Assembly: GCA_036733985.1 (NCBI GenBank)
Contig: DAIMZM010000014.1
Span: forward strand, 1 to 33,700
Origin: DAIMZM01 sp036733985
GTDB taxonomy: Bacteria; Bacillota; Dehalobacteriia; UBA4068
Direction of reading: 5' to 3'
DNA length: 33,700 nucleotides
This document shows positions 1 to 8,388 of this stretch, in pieces; within the stretch, counting starts at the first letter, position 1; every line of letters starts with the position of its first letter. Under the pieces are notes generated by a model, which ran no database searches, had not been told where the DNA came from, and was given only the letters and a program-made list of their open reading frames with translations. The position numbers and the translations under genes are program-made.

Positions 1-1
1 G

Positions 2-220
2 GCCTGGACCATCAAGAAGGGGCTCCCTGCCAAAAAGGCGGCGGGGAAGATCCACTCCGACATCGAGCGGGGCTTCATCCGCGCGGAAACCGTGGCCTTT
101 GAGGACCTGAAGGCGGCAGGCTCCATGGCCGCGGCTCGGGACAAGGGCTGTTTCCGCCTGGAAGGCAAGGAATATCCGGTCAAAGACGGGGATATCATCA
201 ATTTCCGCTTTAACGTTTAA
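2..220 (+). CDS. ychF: YchF/OLA1-type redox-regulated GTPase, 3' end only
   Basis: The window opens inside this gene; about 72 C-terminal residues are readable, ending in TAA at 218-220. The tail reads AWTIKKG..., then HSDIERGFIRAE, RLEGKEYPVKDGD and the terminal FRFNV, which is the characteristic TGS-domain end of the YchF/Ola1 ATPase/GTPase family. YchF is a ribosome-associated P-loop protein linked to translation and stress responses. The P-loop domain lies outside the window, so nothing can be said about the nucleotide-binding residues. The identification rests on recall of the strongly conserved C-terminus. Confidence 0.93.
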   Translation, partial: AWTIKKGLPAKKAAGKIHSDIERGFIRAETVAFEDLKAAGSMAAARDKGCFRLEGKEYPVKDGDIINFRFNV

Positions 221-300
221 GCGCATCGTTTAAGCTGGTCTATTATAAAACCCCGGCGCCTGGGTCAATTACTCAGGCCTGCCGGAGACAAGAGGTGATC

Positions 301-636
301 ATGGCAAACTTCAATTCCGGCTACAAAGCCGAATTTACCCAGGCGGAGGCCGACGCGGCCTGCGCGATCCGGGACGAACTGCTGCTGGCTCTGGCCGAGC
401 TGATGCGCCAGGGGGAGGCCAGCGATTCCCCTCAGGCCCTGGCCCTGGTGGAACGCTACCGCTTCGAATTCATTGACAAATACCTTTACCGCAGCAATCC
501 TACGGTGATTTTAGGACTCTCCGCCGTGCTGGCCGCCGATCCCCGGAACCGGGCCGCTTATGAGCGCTATGCCGAAGGCCTGGCGGATTTCCTGGCCGGG
601 GCCTTCCGGGCTTATTATGATTCCCTGCAGGCCTGA
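301..636 (+). CDS. Small TipAS-like (antibiotic-recognition fold) protein
   Basis: A 111-residue protein. The start is placed at ATG 301 because AGAGGTGATC, close to the full anti-Shine-Dalgarno complement, lies directly upstream; a GTG at 295 is in frame but sits inside that site. The sequence is all-helical in character, with a helix around EADAACAIRDELLLALAELM, a middle RYRFEFIDKYLYR and a C-terminal YAEGLADFLAGAFRAYY. This pattern resembles the TipAS domain (PF07739), which in TipA of Streptomyces binds thiopeptides behind a MerR-type DNA-binding domain. Here there is no MerR domain, so it would be a stand-alone ligand-binding module, as other TipAS-only proteins are. The domain call is by eye and moderate; no partner gene suggests a ligand. 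Confidence 0.55.
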   Translation: MANFNSGYKAEFTQAEADAACAIRDELLLALAELMRQGEASDSPQALALVERYRFEFIDKYLYRSNPTVILGLSAVLAADPRNRAAYERYAEGLADFLAGAFRAYYDSLQA

Positions 637-658
637 ACCCAGCCTCTGCCAAAAACAG

Positions 659-687
659 CCCGCCCCGTCCCGGGGCGGGTTCTTTTA
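659..687. terminator. Bidirectional Rho-independent terminator between tipAS-like and ltaS-like genes
   Basis: A 9-bp GC stem (CCCGCCCCG at 659-667, loop TCC, CGGGGCGGG at 671-679) is followed by TTCTTTTA on the plus strand. On the minus strand the same stem is followed by CTGTTTTTGG. It sits between two convergent genes, and its plus-strand T tract overlaps the TAA of the minus-strand gene at 685-687. Confidence 0.85.
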
Positions 688-2781
688 TGGCTCCGGGCCA
701 AACAGGACGCGGTAATAATCCTTATCCAGCACCATGGCGGAATAGGTGAACTTGCCGTTGACCATTTGATTGACAGCGTCGATATAGGCTTGATCCATCT
801 CCCCTATTGCCTGGCAGGTAACCGCGTTATAGCGGCCTTGATCCGTGATCCAGCTGCGGTCGTTGAACACCACCAGAGGCTGGCTGGCGGAGAAAATATC
901 CCTACCCATCATCAGCCGGGAATCATAGGCCAGGCCGAAAAGATTGGACAGCGTAGGCAGGATATCCAGGCTGCAGGCCGGGGTATCCACCGTCTGATGC
1001 TGGTCGCCCAGCCGCCAGAGGATGAAGCTGTTTTGGTAGACCTCGAAGCTGCGCTCCACCTGATGCCCGGCCAGCTCGTCCAAGGCCTCGTCGCTGAGGC
1101 CGTAGGGATAATGATCCGCGGTCAGGGCGATCACCGTATCCGCCAGCTGGCCCGAGGCTTCCAATTGCTGCAGCAAATACTGCATGGCGTATTCCAATTC
1201 CAGGTTGCAGGCGATATAGGCCCGCACCTCCTCGGAATAGGGCAATTCCGCCACTTCCGCCTCATGGCGCATAGCCATATTATTGCCCTGGAAATTGTAT
1301 TCCAAATGCCCGGAAACGGTCAGGTAGTAGACATGGAACGGATCCTGCCCCAAATAGTCCGGCGCGGACAGCTCCATCATCTGCAAATCGCTTTCCGGCC
1401 AGATCTTGGTCACATCCAGGCCATTGCCCTGGGCTTTATAATCATAGCCCAGATTGGGATGGGACAATTGCCGGTCATAGTACTGGTAATTGTGGTTATG
1501 GTAAGCAAAGGCCTGGTAGCCCTGCTTACGAAGTTGATGGGCCAGGGTGAAAGGCAAATCGTTTTCCGCTGACTTGGCCATGCTCCAAACGCCGCTTTTC
1601 GGCAGCAGGCTAAGCAAATTGGCATATTCCCCGTCGCTGGTGGACACATTCCACAGGGGCGTATAAAAATTAGTGAACTCAAACCCCTCGGTGGCCAGCC
1701 GCTTCAGCACAGGAAACATGCCGGTATCCAGCAAATAATGGGAGAAGCTCTCCGCTGTGATCAAAATCAGGTTGCAGCCTTCGTAAAGGCCGGTATAGGC
1801 GTTTTTCAGCGCCGGCTCCTGGGAGGCAAAGTAATCATGCATCTGCAGCAGCTCCGGATCGGTTTCCCCGGCGATCAGCGCCGGAAAATCAATGTCCAGG
1901 GCCTGGGGCTGGTAGCGGACTATTGGCGCTGCCGGCTCCGGTTCTTCTTGATCCGGCGCCGCTTCCTCCGGATCCGGGATTTCCGCCGCCTGGGGCGCTT
2001 CTTTGGGGAAAAAGCCAAAGGCCAAACGCCAGGCGTCCAGGCGCATGAAGGTCAGCATCCCCAGCTGTTCCTGGGTGGGCGGCGGGTTGTTTTCATTATA
2101 ATAGCAATTATAAGGGGAAGCGGGCAGGCGGCTGTCATGGCCCAGGGCCAGGATGCCGCCGCAATAGCCCAGGGCCGTGACGGCCAGCAGATAGAGGCTT
2201 TTCCTGAGCGGTGTTTTCGGCCATTGGCAAAAAGCCAGGGGAACGGCCAGCAGGAAAGGCAGGATGATGGCCAGGGCCTGGGGCAAATGGCGCAACACCG
2301 TACCCACGGTTTGGTCGGTAAATTCCGCCACCTGGCCCGCATGGAAAATGGAGTAAGACAGCAAGGGCGTGCGGAAATAGACAAAATAAAAATACTGGGC
2401 CAGGAACAGGGCGCTGGCCAGACCGATCAGCAAAAAGGCCAAAACATAATTGACCCTGGGATGGCAAAGCCCGGACAGGAAAGCCAGGAAAGCCGCGTAA
2501 CAGGCGGAAAACAAGGCAATGCGCAGGCAGGCGCCGGGCTGGAAAACATCCTTGTAAATCAAAAAGCGGAGCAGCATTTCCAAATAAACCAGGATCAGCC
2601 AGAACAGCAGCAAACGCCACTGCCAGCCCATGACGAAGCGCTTCCGCCTGCAGCTGGGGCTCCGCTCCGGCTGCAGCGTCCCGGTTTCCGCCTCAGCCTC
2701 GGTCAAAGCCGGGCTGTCCCCGGCAGCTTCCGGGGATAGGGCGGCAGCCCGGCCTGCTTCTTCTTGCTTATTATTCTTCAC
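685..2781 (-). CDS. LTA synthase family membrane sulfatase / phosphoglycerol transferase
   Basis: A 698-residue protein. The N-terminus is acidic and cytoplasmic (about 1-50), followed by roughly five membrane segments (about 54-76, 84-106, 112-136, 168-186, 195-213), then an extracellular sulfatase-fold domain (about 335-690). The alkaline-phosphatase-type active site is visible: TAES at 342-345 (metal-binding Glu), STSDGEY at 380-386 with the candidate nucleophile Thr381, and ADHYPYG near 555 (metal-binding Asp-His). This is the LtaS architecture, which transfers glycerol phosphate from phosphatidylglycerol to a growing teichoic acid or glycan. Family members also modify other surface glycans, so the acceptor is unknown. 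The start is a GTG at 2781, about 20 bp after the ispE stop, suggesting co-transcription; no strong ribosome binding site precedes it. A 40-residue Pro/Glu-rich spacer (about 262-300) links membrane and catalytic parts. Confidence 0.88.
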   Translation of the reverse strand: MKNNKQEEAGRAAALSPEAAGDSPALTEAEAETGTLQPERSPSCRRKRFVMGWQWRLLLFWLILVYLEMLLRFLIYKDVFQPGACLRIALFSACYAAFLAFLSGLCHPRVNYVLAFLLIGLASALFLAQYFYFVYFRTPLLSYSIFHAGQVAEFTDQTVGTVLRHLPQALAIILPFLLAVPLAFCQWPKTPLRKSLYLLAVTALGYCGGILALGHDSRLPASPYNCYYNENNPPPTQEQLGMLTFMRLDAWRLAFGFFPKEAPQAAEIPDPEEAAPDQEEPEPAAPIVRYQPQALDIDFPALIAGETDPELLQMHDYFASQEPALKNAYTGLYEGCNLILITAESFSHYLLDTGMFPVLKRLATEGFEFTNFYTPLWNVSTSDGEYANLLSLLPKSGVWSMAKSAENDLPFTLAHQLRKQGYQAFAYHNHNYQYYDRQLSHPNLGYDYKAQGNGLDVTKIWPESDLQMMELSAPDYLGQDPFHVYYLTVSGHLEYNFQGNNMAMRHEAEVAELPYSEEVRAYIACNLELEYAMQYLLQQLEASGQLADTVIALTADHYPYGLSDEALDELAGHQVERSFEVYQNSFILWRLGDQHQTVDTPACSLDILPTLSNLFGLAYDSRLMMGRDIFSASQPLVVFNDRSWITDQGRYNAVTCQAIGEMDQAYIDAVNQMVNGKFTYSAMVLDKDYYRVLFGPEP

Positions 2782-2801
2782 GCATCAACACATCCAGCTT
2801 T

Positions 2802-3647
2802 CTATGTCGTGGTTTGGGTCAGCGTTACCCAGGGCAAACGCTGCCGCCAATACTTGGCCAGGGCCTCGCCCTGGGCCTCGTCCTCCAAGAGCAGGAAAAA
2901 GGTGCCGCCGCTGCCGGAGAGTAGGGGCCGTAGCCCCTGATCCAGCAGGGCCTGCCTCAGCGCCGCCAGCTCCGGATGAAGCTGGCAGGCCGCTGCTTCC
3001 AAGGCATTGCCGCCGGCAGCCAGGATCCCGGAGCGGTCTCCGGCTTCCAGGGCCTGCCGCAAACCTGCCAGATCCGGAGGCCCCATCTGGGGCAACTGGT
3101 CATAGGCTGCGTAAACCCGGGAGGTGGCAACGGCAAAGCCTGGGTTCAGCAATAACAAAGGCCAAACCGCCCCCGGCCGCAGGGTGGTCAGCTGTTCGCC
3201 CACGCCCTCGGCCAGGGCCAGCCCGCCCCGGATGCAAAAAGGCAGATCCGCTCCCAGCTCCAAACTGAGCTTACTTAAGTCCGCTTGGCTCAGGCCCAGC
3301 CCAAACAGCTGATTGGCCCCCCGCAGCACAGCGGCGGCGTCGCTACTGCCCCCGGCCAGGCCCGCCCCGAAAGGGATGCGCTTTTCAATAACGATCTGGA
3401 GATGCCCCTGGATGCCAAAGCGGGTTTTCAGCAGCTTCCAGGCGCGGAAGGCCAGGTTGTCCTCACCGGTCAGGCCAGGGCAGAAGCAGCTATCCTGCTC
3501 CGCCAAGCCCAGAGTCACAATATCCGCCAGGGACACGGTCTGCATCAGGGTCCGCAGCAAATGATAGCCGTCCGGCCTTTGGCCCAGAATCGCCAGGCCC
3601 CAGTTGATCTTGGCCGGGGCGGCCAGAATCAGGGTCTCGGCCGTCAT
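2802..3647 (-). CDS. ispE: 4-diphosphocytidyl-2-C-methyl-D-erythritol kinase
   Basis: A 281-residue GHMP kinase of the MEP isoprenoid pathway, phosphorylating the 2-hydroxyl of CDP-methylerythritol. The N-terminus APAKINWGLAILGQRPDGYH is typical of IspE, with the substrate-binding Lys in PAKIN. The ATP-binding GHMP motif is PFGAGLAGGSSDAAA, and the late glycine motif is LLSGSGGTFF. I place the start at ATG 3645-3647 because it overlaps the nadE stop as ATGA, the usual translational-coupling arrangement; an upstream in-frame extension to 3824 would run back into nadE and lacks family similarity. Its stop is followed after about 20 bp by the LTA-synthase-like gene. IspH, a later enzyme of the same pathway, is also encoded in this window. 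Confidence 0.96.
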   Translation of the reverse strand: MTAETLILAAPAKINWGLAILGQRPDGYHLLRTLMQTVSLADIVTLGLAEQDSCFCPGLTGEDNLAFRAWKLLKTRFGIQGHLQIVIEKRIPFGAGLAGGSSDAAAVLRGANQLFGLGLSQADLSKLSLELGADLPFCIRGGLALAEGVGEQLTTLRPGAVWPLLLLNPGFAVATSRVYAAYDQLPQMGPPDLAGLRQALEAGDRSGILAAGGNALEAAACQLHPELAALRQALLDQGLRPLLSGSGGTFFLLLEDEAQGEALAKYWRQRLPWVTLTQTTT

Positions 3648-5362
3648 TTCAGGGCCTTTTCCTTCAGGCTGAGATAAGCGGCGCTGAACCAAGGGCGGAG
3701 CAGGGCCTCGGTCTGGGGCTCGCCAAAGGGGTGGCGGGAAAAAGCCAGCAGCGGCGGGGCCTGCAGCCGTTTGGCCACGCCGATGCCCCGGTATTGCCGC
3801 CACCAGTATTCCTGATCCGCGCAAAAGGCGGCGGTGTTTTTGAACAGCGCTCCGGGCAGGGCCGGGTCGCAGCCGATGGCTTCAGCCAGGCCGCCTTCCA
3901 CATAGAGCCGCAGCGTATCGCTGATATCCAGGCCCTGCTCCACCCAGCCCCGGAACAGATAATCATGGTAAGGATAATGCAGAGGGTCGCCCAGGCCCCT
4001 GTCCACATCCTGGGCCGCAGACAGCTCCGCGGAAGGGCGGACGGCGGCTGTCTCAGCCAAAGCCGCCTCCGGGTACAGCGCCTGCAGGGCTCCGGCGGCC
4101 TGATAAACCTGGAATTTCCAAAGATCAGCCTGGGCAGCCAAGGCCCCGGCCAAATCCCCGTAAAACGTGGCGTAACCCACGGTACACTCAGCCTTATTGC
4201 CATTGCAGGTAAAGACGCCGCCGCTGGCGGCAGCCAAACCGGCCAGGATCCGGCAGCGGTCCCGGGCCAGCACATTTTCATAGATAGCCGTATCCATTGC
4301 CAGGGCGATGCTTTGACCGTCCTTGTCCCGGAGCGCCCCGGAAACCAGATCGGCTGCCAGCTGATTGGCGGCATGCTCCACCGGCAGCACGCCGTAAGGG
4401 CAGCCCAGCGCCTGGGCGGTACGCTCCGCCAGGCCCTTGGTGGTGGCGCTGTTGAAGCGGCTGGGCAGATTGACCAGGTAGACATTGTCCGGCCCCAGGG
4501 CCTGGGTGTAGATACAGGCGGCCAGGGCGGAATCAATGCCGCCGGATAAACCGATCACCGCTTTGCCGCAATTGATGGCTGCCAGGAATTCCCGAACGCC
4601 GTTGATTAAGCCGCCCAGCAACAGCTGATCCGGATTTAAGCCGGGGGCTGCTTCATTCTCCCCGGCCAGATCCCAGAAATACAGGCCTTCCGTAAACAAA
4701 GGCGCTCTGGCGATCAGCCGCCCGTCCGCAGCCTGGGCAAAGCTGCCGCCCTGAAGCAAATAATTGCTCTTGCCGCTGCCTTGCAGGCCGCAGCCGTTCA
4801 CCCGGAGATAAACGCCCTGTTTGGGCAGGGGCTGGCGATAATCCCCATCCAGCAGCAGGGGCTGGGCGCTGATATCCACCAGCAGATCCAGGGGGGCGCA
4901 GTCAAATTCCCCGTCCCGCCAATCCCCCAGCCTAAAACCGATCCGCCATTCCCGGCCCGCCAGCTCCAGCTGGTAGACGCGGCAGGCCGGCGCCGGGGCA
5001 AACCCGGCGTAAGCCTGGGGGATAAAGGACGCGCTTCTGGCGGATTTCAGAGGGAAAAGCTCGCCCTGGTGGGCCAGATTGACCACATTCTGCCAGCGTC
5101 CCTTGGCGTCCAGAGACAGATTGCCGTAGACCACGGGAATCCTTGCGGCAGCGGCCAGGGCCTGGTCCGCGGCCAGGCATTCCGCCAGGAAAGTGGCGCT
5201 CTGCCGGTTATGGCCCAGAAGCAGGCCGGAGACAGCCAATTCCGGGAAAACCACCAGAGAAGCGCCGCCTTGTATCGCGGCTCTGATCATGGCCAGCATG
5301 GCCTGCTTATTTTTTTCCGGCTGGCCCGGAACAATTTTTTGTTGCGCCACGGCGATCAGCAT
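3644..5362 (-). CDS. nadE: NAD+ synthase with degenerate nitrilase-type glutaminase domain
   Basis: A 572-residue two-domain protein. Residues 1 to about 250 form a nitrilase-like amidase domain; about 255-572 form the NAD synthetase domain with the PP-loop GLSGGIDS at 271-278, which adenylates nicotinate adenine dinucleotide and amidates it. In glutamine-dependent NadE the amidase triad is Glu-Lys-Cys, with Cys in a CEDxW-type motif. Here Glu41 (FPELAVSG) and Lys106 are present, but the Cys motif reads FRLGDW at 143-148, so the Cys and the following Glu are absent. The later structural signature, QGGSFAQAADG, is retained. Glutamine hydrolysis is therefore doubtful and the enzyme may use free ammonia or a partner. 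Length is shorter than the roughly 640 residues I recall for many clostridial two-domain NadE proteins. It overlaps ispE by 4 bp. Confidence 0.92.
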   Translation of the reverse strand: MLIAVAQQKIVPGQPEKNKQAMLAMIRAAIQGGASLVVFPELAVSGLLLGHNRQSATFLAECLAADQALAAAARIPVVYGNLSLDAKGRWQNVVNLAHQGELFPLKSARSASFIPQAYAGFAPAPACRVYQLELAGREWRIGFRLGDWRDGEFDCAPLDLLVDISAQPLLLDGDYRQPLPKQGVYLRVNGCGLQGSGKSNYLLQGGSFAQAADGRLIARAPLFTEGLYFWDLAGENEAAPGLNPDQLLLGGLINGVREFLAAINCGKAVIGLSGGIDSALAACIYTQALGPDNVYLVNLPSRFNSATTKGLAERTAQALGCPYGVLPVEHAANQLAADLVSGALRDKDGQSIALAMDTAIYENVLARDRCRILAGLAAASGGVFTCNGNKAECTVGYATFYGDLAGALAAQADLWKFQVYQAAGALQALYPEAALAETAAVRPSAELSAAQDVDRGLGDPLHYPYHDYLFRGWVEQGLDISDTLRLYVEGGLAEAIGCDPALPGALFKNTAAFCADQEYWWRQYRGIGVAKRLQAPPLLAFSRHPFGEPQTEALLRPWFSAAYLSLKEKALK

Positions 5363-5371
5363 AAGCCTATT

Positions 5372-6199
5372 CTACCCTTTTGTTAATTTAATTATATCGT
5401 CGATTTGCCGCCGGGCGCATTCCTCGCCTAAGGCAAAGCATTCGCCCATGACTTCCTTGTTCAAAAAGTTCTTGTAAGCGGTGATGGGCTTTAAGACGAT
5501 ATCCCCGTCGATCTGCTGATAGCTGACGGCGGCAATATCCAGGGCGCGGTTGACGATTTCCAGCATATTGCCTGGGGTGGAGGTATCCGGCGTATGCAGG
5601 CTGACGGCGATCACCACATCCGCACCCATCTCCCGAACCACGCCGCCGGGGCAATTATCCAGCACATAGCCGTCTACCAGCAGCATGTCCCCCATGGGCA
5701 CCGGAGTGAACACCCCGGGCACAGCGGAGCTGGCCCGGACAGCCAGGGCCGTATCCCCCCGGTCGAAAACGATTTTCTTGCGGCTGACCAGATCCACAGC
5801 CACGATTTTCAAAGGGATGTCCATCTCCTCGATGCGCCGGTTTTTGGTGCAGGCCCGGATCAGATCCGTATAGCCGGAGGCGGGCACCAGGCCCATGCGG
5901 CTGGGCCGCACCTTGATCAGGCCGTCGATATCGAACTCCGTGAACAGCCGGTACATCATTTTCCAGTCATAACCGGCGGCATACAAAGCGGCGATGGCCG
6001 AGCCCACAGAGGTTCCGGCCACCATATGTATGGGGATATCATATTCGGCCAGCACCTTCAGGACGCCGATATGAGCGGTGCCTTTCAGCCCGCCGCCGCC
6101 CAGAGCCAAGCCGATCTTTTTCTCCTTACGCGGCTGCGCGGGGGCAGCCGGCGGCAGGGGGATATTTCTCTTACCCCGCAGTTTATCCCAGACGTTCAT
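5372..6199 (-). CDS. Patatin-like phospholipase (RssA/YlbK-type)
   Basis: A 275-residue serine hydrolase. The oxyanion-hole motif GGGGLKG is at 34-40, the nucleophile elbow GTSVG at 62-66 (Ser64) and the catalytic Asp at 176 in VDGYVLDNCPG. Patatins normally show DGG or DGA there, so DGY is a minor deviation. I choose ATG 6199 over the in-frame TTG at 6205 because GGGGTGG lies seven bases before the ATG, while it would abut the TTG. No signal peptide or membrane segment is visible, so it is probably cytoplasmic or peripherally bound to membrane; a basic patch KEKK precedes the domain. It lies 9 bp upstream of nadE in the same transcription direction. Substrate unknown. Confidence 0.88.
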   Translation of the reverse strand: MNVWDKLRGKRNIPLPPAAPAQPRKEKKIGLALGGGGLKGTAHIGVLKVLAEYDIPIHMVAGTSVGSAIAALYAAGYDWKMMYRLFTEFDIDGLIKVRPSRMGLVPASGYTDLIRACTKNRRIEEMDIPLKIVAVDLVSRKKIVFDRGDTALAVRASSAVPGVFTPVPMGDMLLVDGYVLDNCPGGVVREMGADVVIAVSLHTPDTSTPGNMLEIVNRALDIAAVSYQQIDGDIVLKPITAYKNFLNKEVMGECFALGEECARRQIDDIIKLTKG

Positions 6200-6226
6200 G
6201 CCCAACCACCCCGGCTGCTGCCCAGC

Positions 6227-7402
6227 TTAAAACGATACATGTCCCAAGGCCGCCTTCATCCGTTCGATGGCTTCCGCCATCCGGGCTTCCCCGGTGGTGA
6301 GGGCGGCGCGGAACCAGCCTTCGCCGGCCGGGCCGTAGCCGCTGCCGGGGGTAATGACCACCTGGGTCTGTTCAAACAGGTATTCGGCAAAGCTGCCGGA
6401 GTTGTAGCCTTTAGGCACCGGGGCCCAAACATAAAAAGTGGCTTTGGGCAGGGAAAGGTTCCAGCCCAGGGCGTTCAGGCCCCCCACCAGGATATCCCGG
6501 CGGGCCCCGTAGACCCGGTTATTGGCCGCTGTGAATTCAGCCAGCTGTTTGAAGCCGGCGACGCCCGCGTATTGCACCGCCTGGAAAGCGCCGCTATCCA
6601 CATTGGATTTATAGATGGACAGGGCGTTCACCGCCTGGGCATTGCCCACCACATAGCCCATGCGCCAGCCGGTCATATTGAAGGTCTTGGAGCAGGAGCC
6701 GAATTCCACCGCCACCTCCTTGGCGCCGGGGATCTGCAGGATGCTGGGGGCGGTATAGCCGTCATAGGTCACTTCGGCATAGGAATTATCATGGCAGATC
6801 AGCAGATCATGCTTCCGGGCAAAAGCCACGGCCTGTTCAAAAAAGGCCAGATCCGTCACAGCGCCGGTAGGGTTATTGGGATAATTCAGCCATAGGATCC
6901 TGGCTTTGTCCGCCACTTCCCGGGGAACCGCTTCCAGATCCGGCGTAAAGCCCCTTTCGGCTTTCAAGGGCAAATAATAGCACGCGCCGCCGGCCAGCCG
7001 GGTGGCGGTGCTGTAAACCGGATAGCCCGGATCCGGGATCAGGTTCACGTCGCCGGGGTCCACGAAGCAATAGTTGATATTGGCAATGCCTTCCTTGGAG
7101 CCGATCAGGGCGCAAACCTCATTTTTCGGGTCAATGCCGGCGACGCCGTAACGGGCCGCGTAATAATCCGCCACGCTCTCCCGGAAAGCCGGCATCCCCT
7201 GGGAACTGGGGTATTGATGATTAGCCGGGTCCTGGGCGGCCTTGGCCAGCGCGTCGATGATCGGGCCGGGGGTGGGCAGATCCGGATCGCCGATGCCCAG
7301 GCTGATGATATCCGCCCCCCCGGCCTTGGCTTCGGCAATCTTCCTTTCGATGCCGGCGAATAAATAAGGGGGTATCTCAGCGATTCTCTTGGCAACTTGC
7401 AT
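6227..7402 (-). CDS. dapL: LL-diaminopimelate aminotransferase
   Basis: A 391-residue fold-type I PLP aminotransferase that converts tetrahydrodipicolinate directly to LL-diaminopimelate with glutamate as donor, bypassing the succinylase and acetylase routes. Visible signatures: GIGDPDLPTP near 37-46, YPSSQG at 64-69, the NYPNNPTGA motif at 173-181, DNSYAEVTYDG, and the PLP Lys239 in SCSKTFNMTGWRMG. It is closer to DapL than to generic aspartate aminotransferases by the DNSYAE and FNMTGWRMG segments. Start ATG 7400-7402 has AGGAGG seven bases upstream; a TTG six bases further upstream is less likely. It lies 64 bp after dapF, consistent with a dapF-dapL lysine/peptidoglycan unit. Confidence 0.95.
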   Translation of the reverse strand: MQVAKRIAEIPPYLFAGIERKIAEAKAGGADIISLGIGDPDLPTPGPIIDALAKAAQDPANHQYPSSQGMPAFRESVADYYAARYGVAGIDPKNEVCALIGSKEGIANINYCFVDPGDVNLIPDPGYPVYSTATRLAGGACYYLPLKAERGFTPDLEAVPREVADKARILWLNYPNNPTGAVTDLAFFEQAVAFARKHDLLICHDNSYAEVTYDGYTAPSILQIPGAKEVAVEFGSCSKTFNMTGWRMGYVVGNAQAVNALSIYKSNVDSGAFQAVQYAGVAGFKQLAEFTAANNRVYGARRDILVGGLNALGWNLSLPKATFYVWAPVPKGYNSGSFAEYLFEQTQVVITPGSGYGPAGEGWFRAALTTGEARMAEAIERMKAALGHVSF

Positions 7403-7466
7403 GAACAATCCTCCTGAAATGAAAATTTGCCGGGGGCCGCCTGGCAGAGGGGCCGGAGCGGCAGGC

Positions 7467-8300
7467 TTAAACCAGGTATTCCCCTTCCGCCACCAGGGTG
7501 GCCGGGCCGGTCATATAAACATGGCCGTTCTCAGCCCACTCCACCTGCAGGGAGCCGTATTTCAGCTGCACTTCCACCTTATTCTTGGTGTAGCCGTTCA
7601 GGATGGAAGCCACGGTGGCGGCGCAGGCGCCGGAGCCGCAGGCCAGGGTTTCGCCACAGCCCCGCTCCCAAACCCGCATTTTAATGGTTTCGTCGTTGAC
7701 CAGCTCAATGAATTCCACATTGATCCGGGCCGGGAACAGATCATGGGTTTCGATCTGGGGGCCGATTTTCTCCACTGGGAAATGCGCCACATCATCCACG
7801 AAAATCACGCAATGGGGATTGCCCATGGACACCAGGGTCACATAATACATGCGGGCATGCACCAGCAAGGGCGCGCCCACCACCCGGGAGCCGGCGAACT
7901 TGGCCGGGATCTCCGCCGGCAGCAGCCGGGGCGCGGCCATATCCACCCGGATGACGCTGTTTTCCGCGTCAATGATGCTGGGCTGCACCAAGCCGCCCAG
8001 AGTTTCGAAAACAAAATCATTGGCGTCCACAAGGCCTTCCCGTTTGGCAAAAACCGCGGCGCAGCGCAGGCCGTTGCCGCACATTTCCGCTTGGGAGCCG
8101 TCAAAATTATAGATCAGGAAGCGGGCCGCGGCCACCGGGCCTTCCGCCGGGTCCAGCACGATCAGCCCGTCGGCGCCGATACCCAATTGCCGGTGGCAGA
8201 CCTGTTTGGCAAAAGCGCCCAGGTCATCGGGGAGCTTCTCTGTGAAACCGTTGACAATCACGAAATCATTGCCCAGGCCATGCATTTTAGCAAAACGCAT
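7467..8300 (-). CDS. dapF: Diaminopimelate epimerase
   Basis: A 277-residue cofactor-independent epimerase interconverting LL- and meso-diaminopimelate. The two catalytic cysteines are both present: Cys74 in EMCGNGLRC and Cys221 in LACGSGACAA. The N-terminus MRFAKMHGLGNDFV is the classic family start. AAGGAGGT lies seven bases before ATG 8300. Together with dapL immediately downstream it gives the aminotransferase route to meso-DAP, which indicates a meso-DAP-requiring cell wall or lysine synthesis. Confidence 0.97.
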   Translation of the reverse strand: MRFAKMHGLGNDFVIVNGFTEKLPDDLGAFAKQVCHRQLGIGADGLIVLDPAEGPVAAARFLIYNFDGSQAEMCGNGLRCAAVFAKREGLVDANDFVFETLGGLVQPSIIDAENSVIRVDMAAPRLLPAEIPAKFAGSRVVGAPLLVHARMYYVTLVSMGNPHCVIFVDDVAHFPVEKIGPQIETHDLFPARINVEFIELVNDETIKMRVWERGCGETLACGSGACAATVASILNGYTKNKVEVQLKYGSLQVEWAENGHVYMTGPATLVAEGEYLV

Positions 8301-8353
8301 TTTGATACCTCCTTCAATAGCGTCTAACTGTACTTTACAACTTGTTTATATTC

Positions 8354-8367
8354 TCCATATTCATGGA
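8354..8367. promoter_or_regulatory. Short inverted repeat upstream of dapF
   Basis: TCCAT-ATTC-ATGGA forms a 5-bp-arm dyad in the 88-bp gap between sbcC and dapF. It could be a small operator for dapF transcription, but an arm of this size can occur by chance. On the minus strand a weak promoter-like TTGTAA with TATTGA 15 bp away lies between it and dapF. Confidence 0.2.
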
Positions 8368-8388
8368 TTTTCCCTCTTGCCGGCCTGC

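Noticed and set aside
1738..2739. Long plus-strand open frame (333 codons) opposite the LTA-synthase-like gene
   Set aside because: It lacks a ribosome binding site and any recognisable motif, is rich in Gln, Arg and Gly, and lies wholly opposite a gene with a clear active site. It is a product of high GC and codon bias.
5594..6895. Plus-strand open frame of 433 codons across the patatin-like gene and dapL
   Set aside because: It spans two well-supported minus-strand genes and their gap, with composition (Gly, His, Pro, Gln) typical of an antisense shadow.
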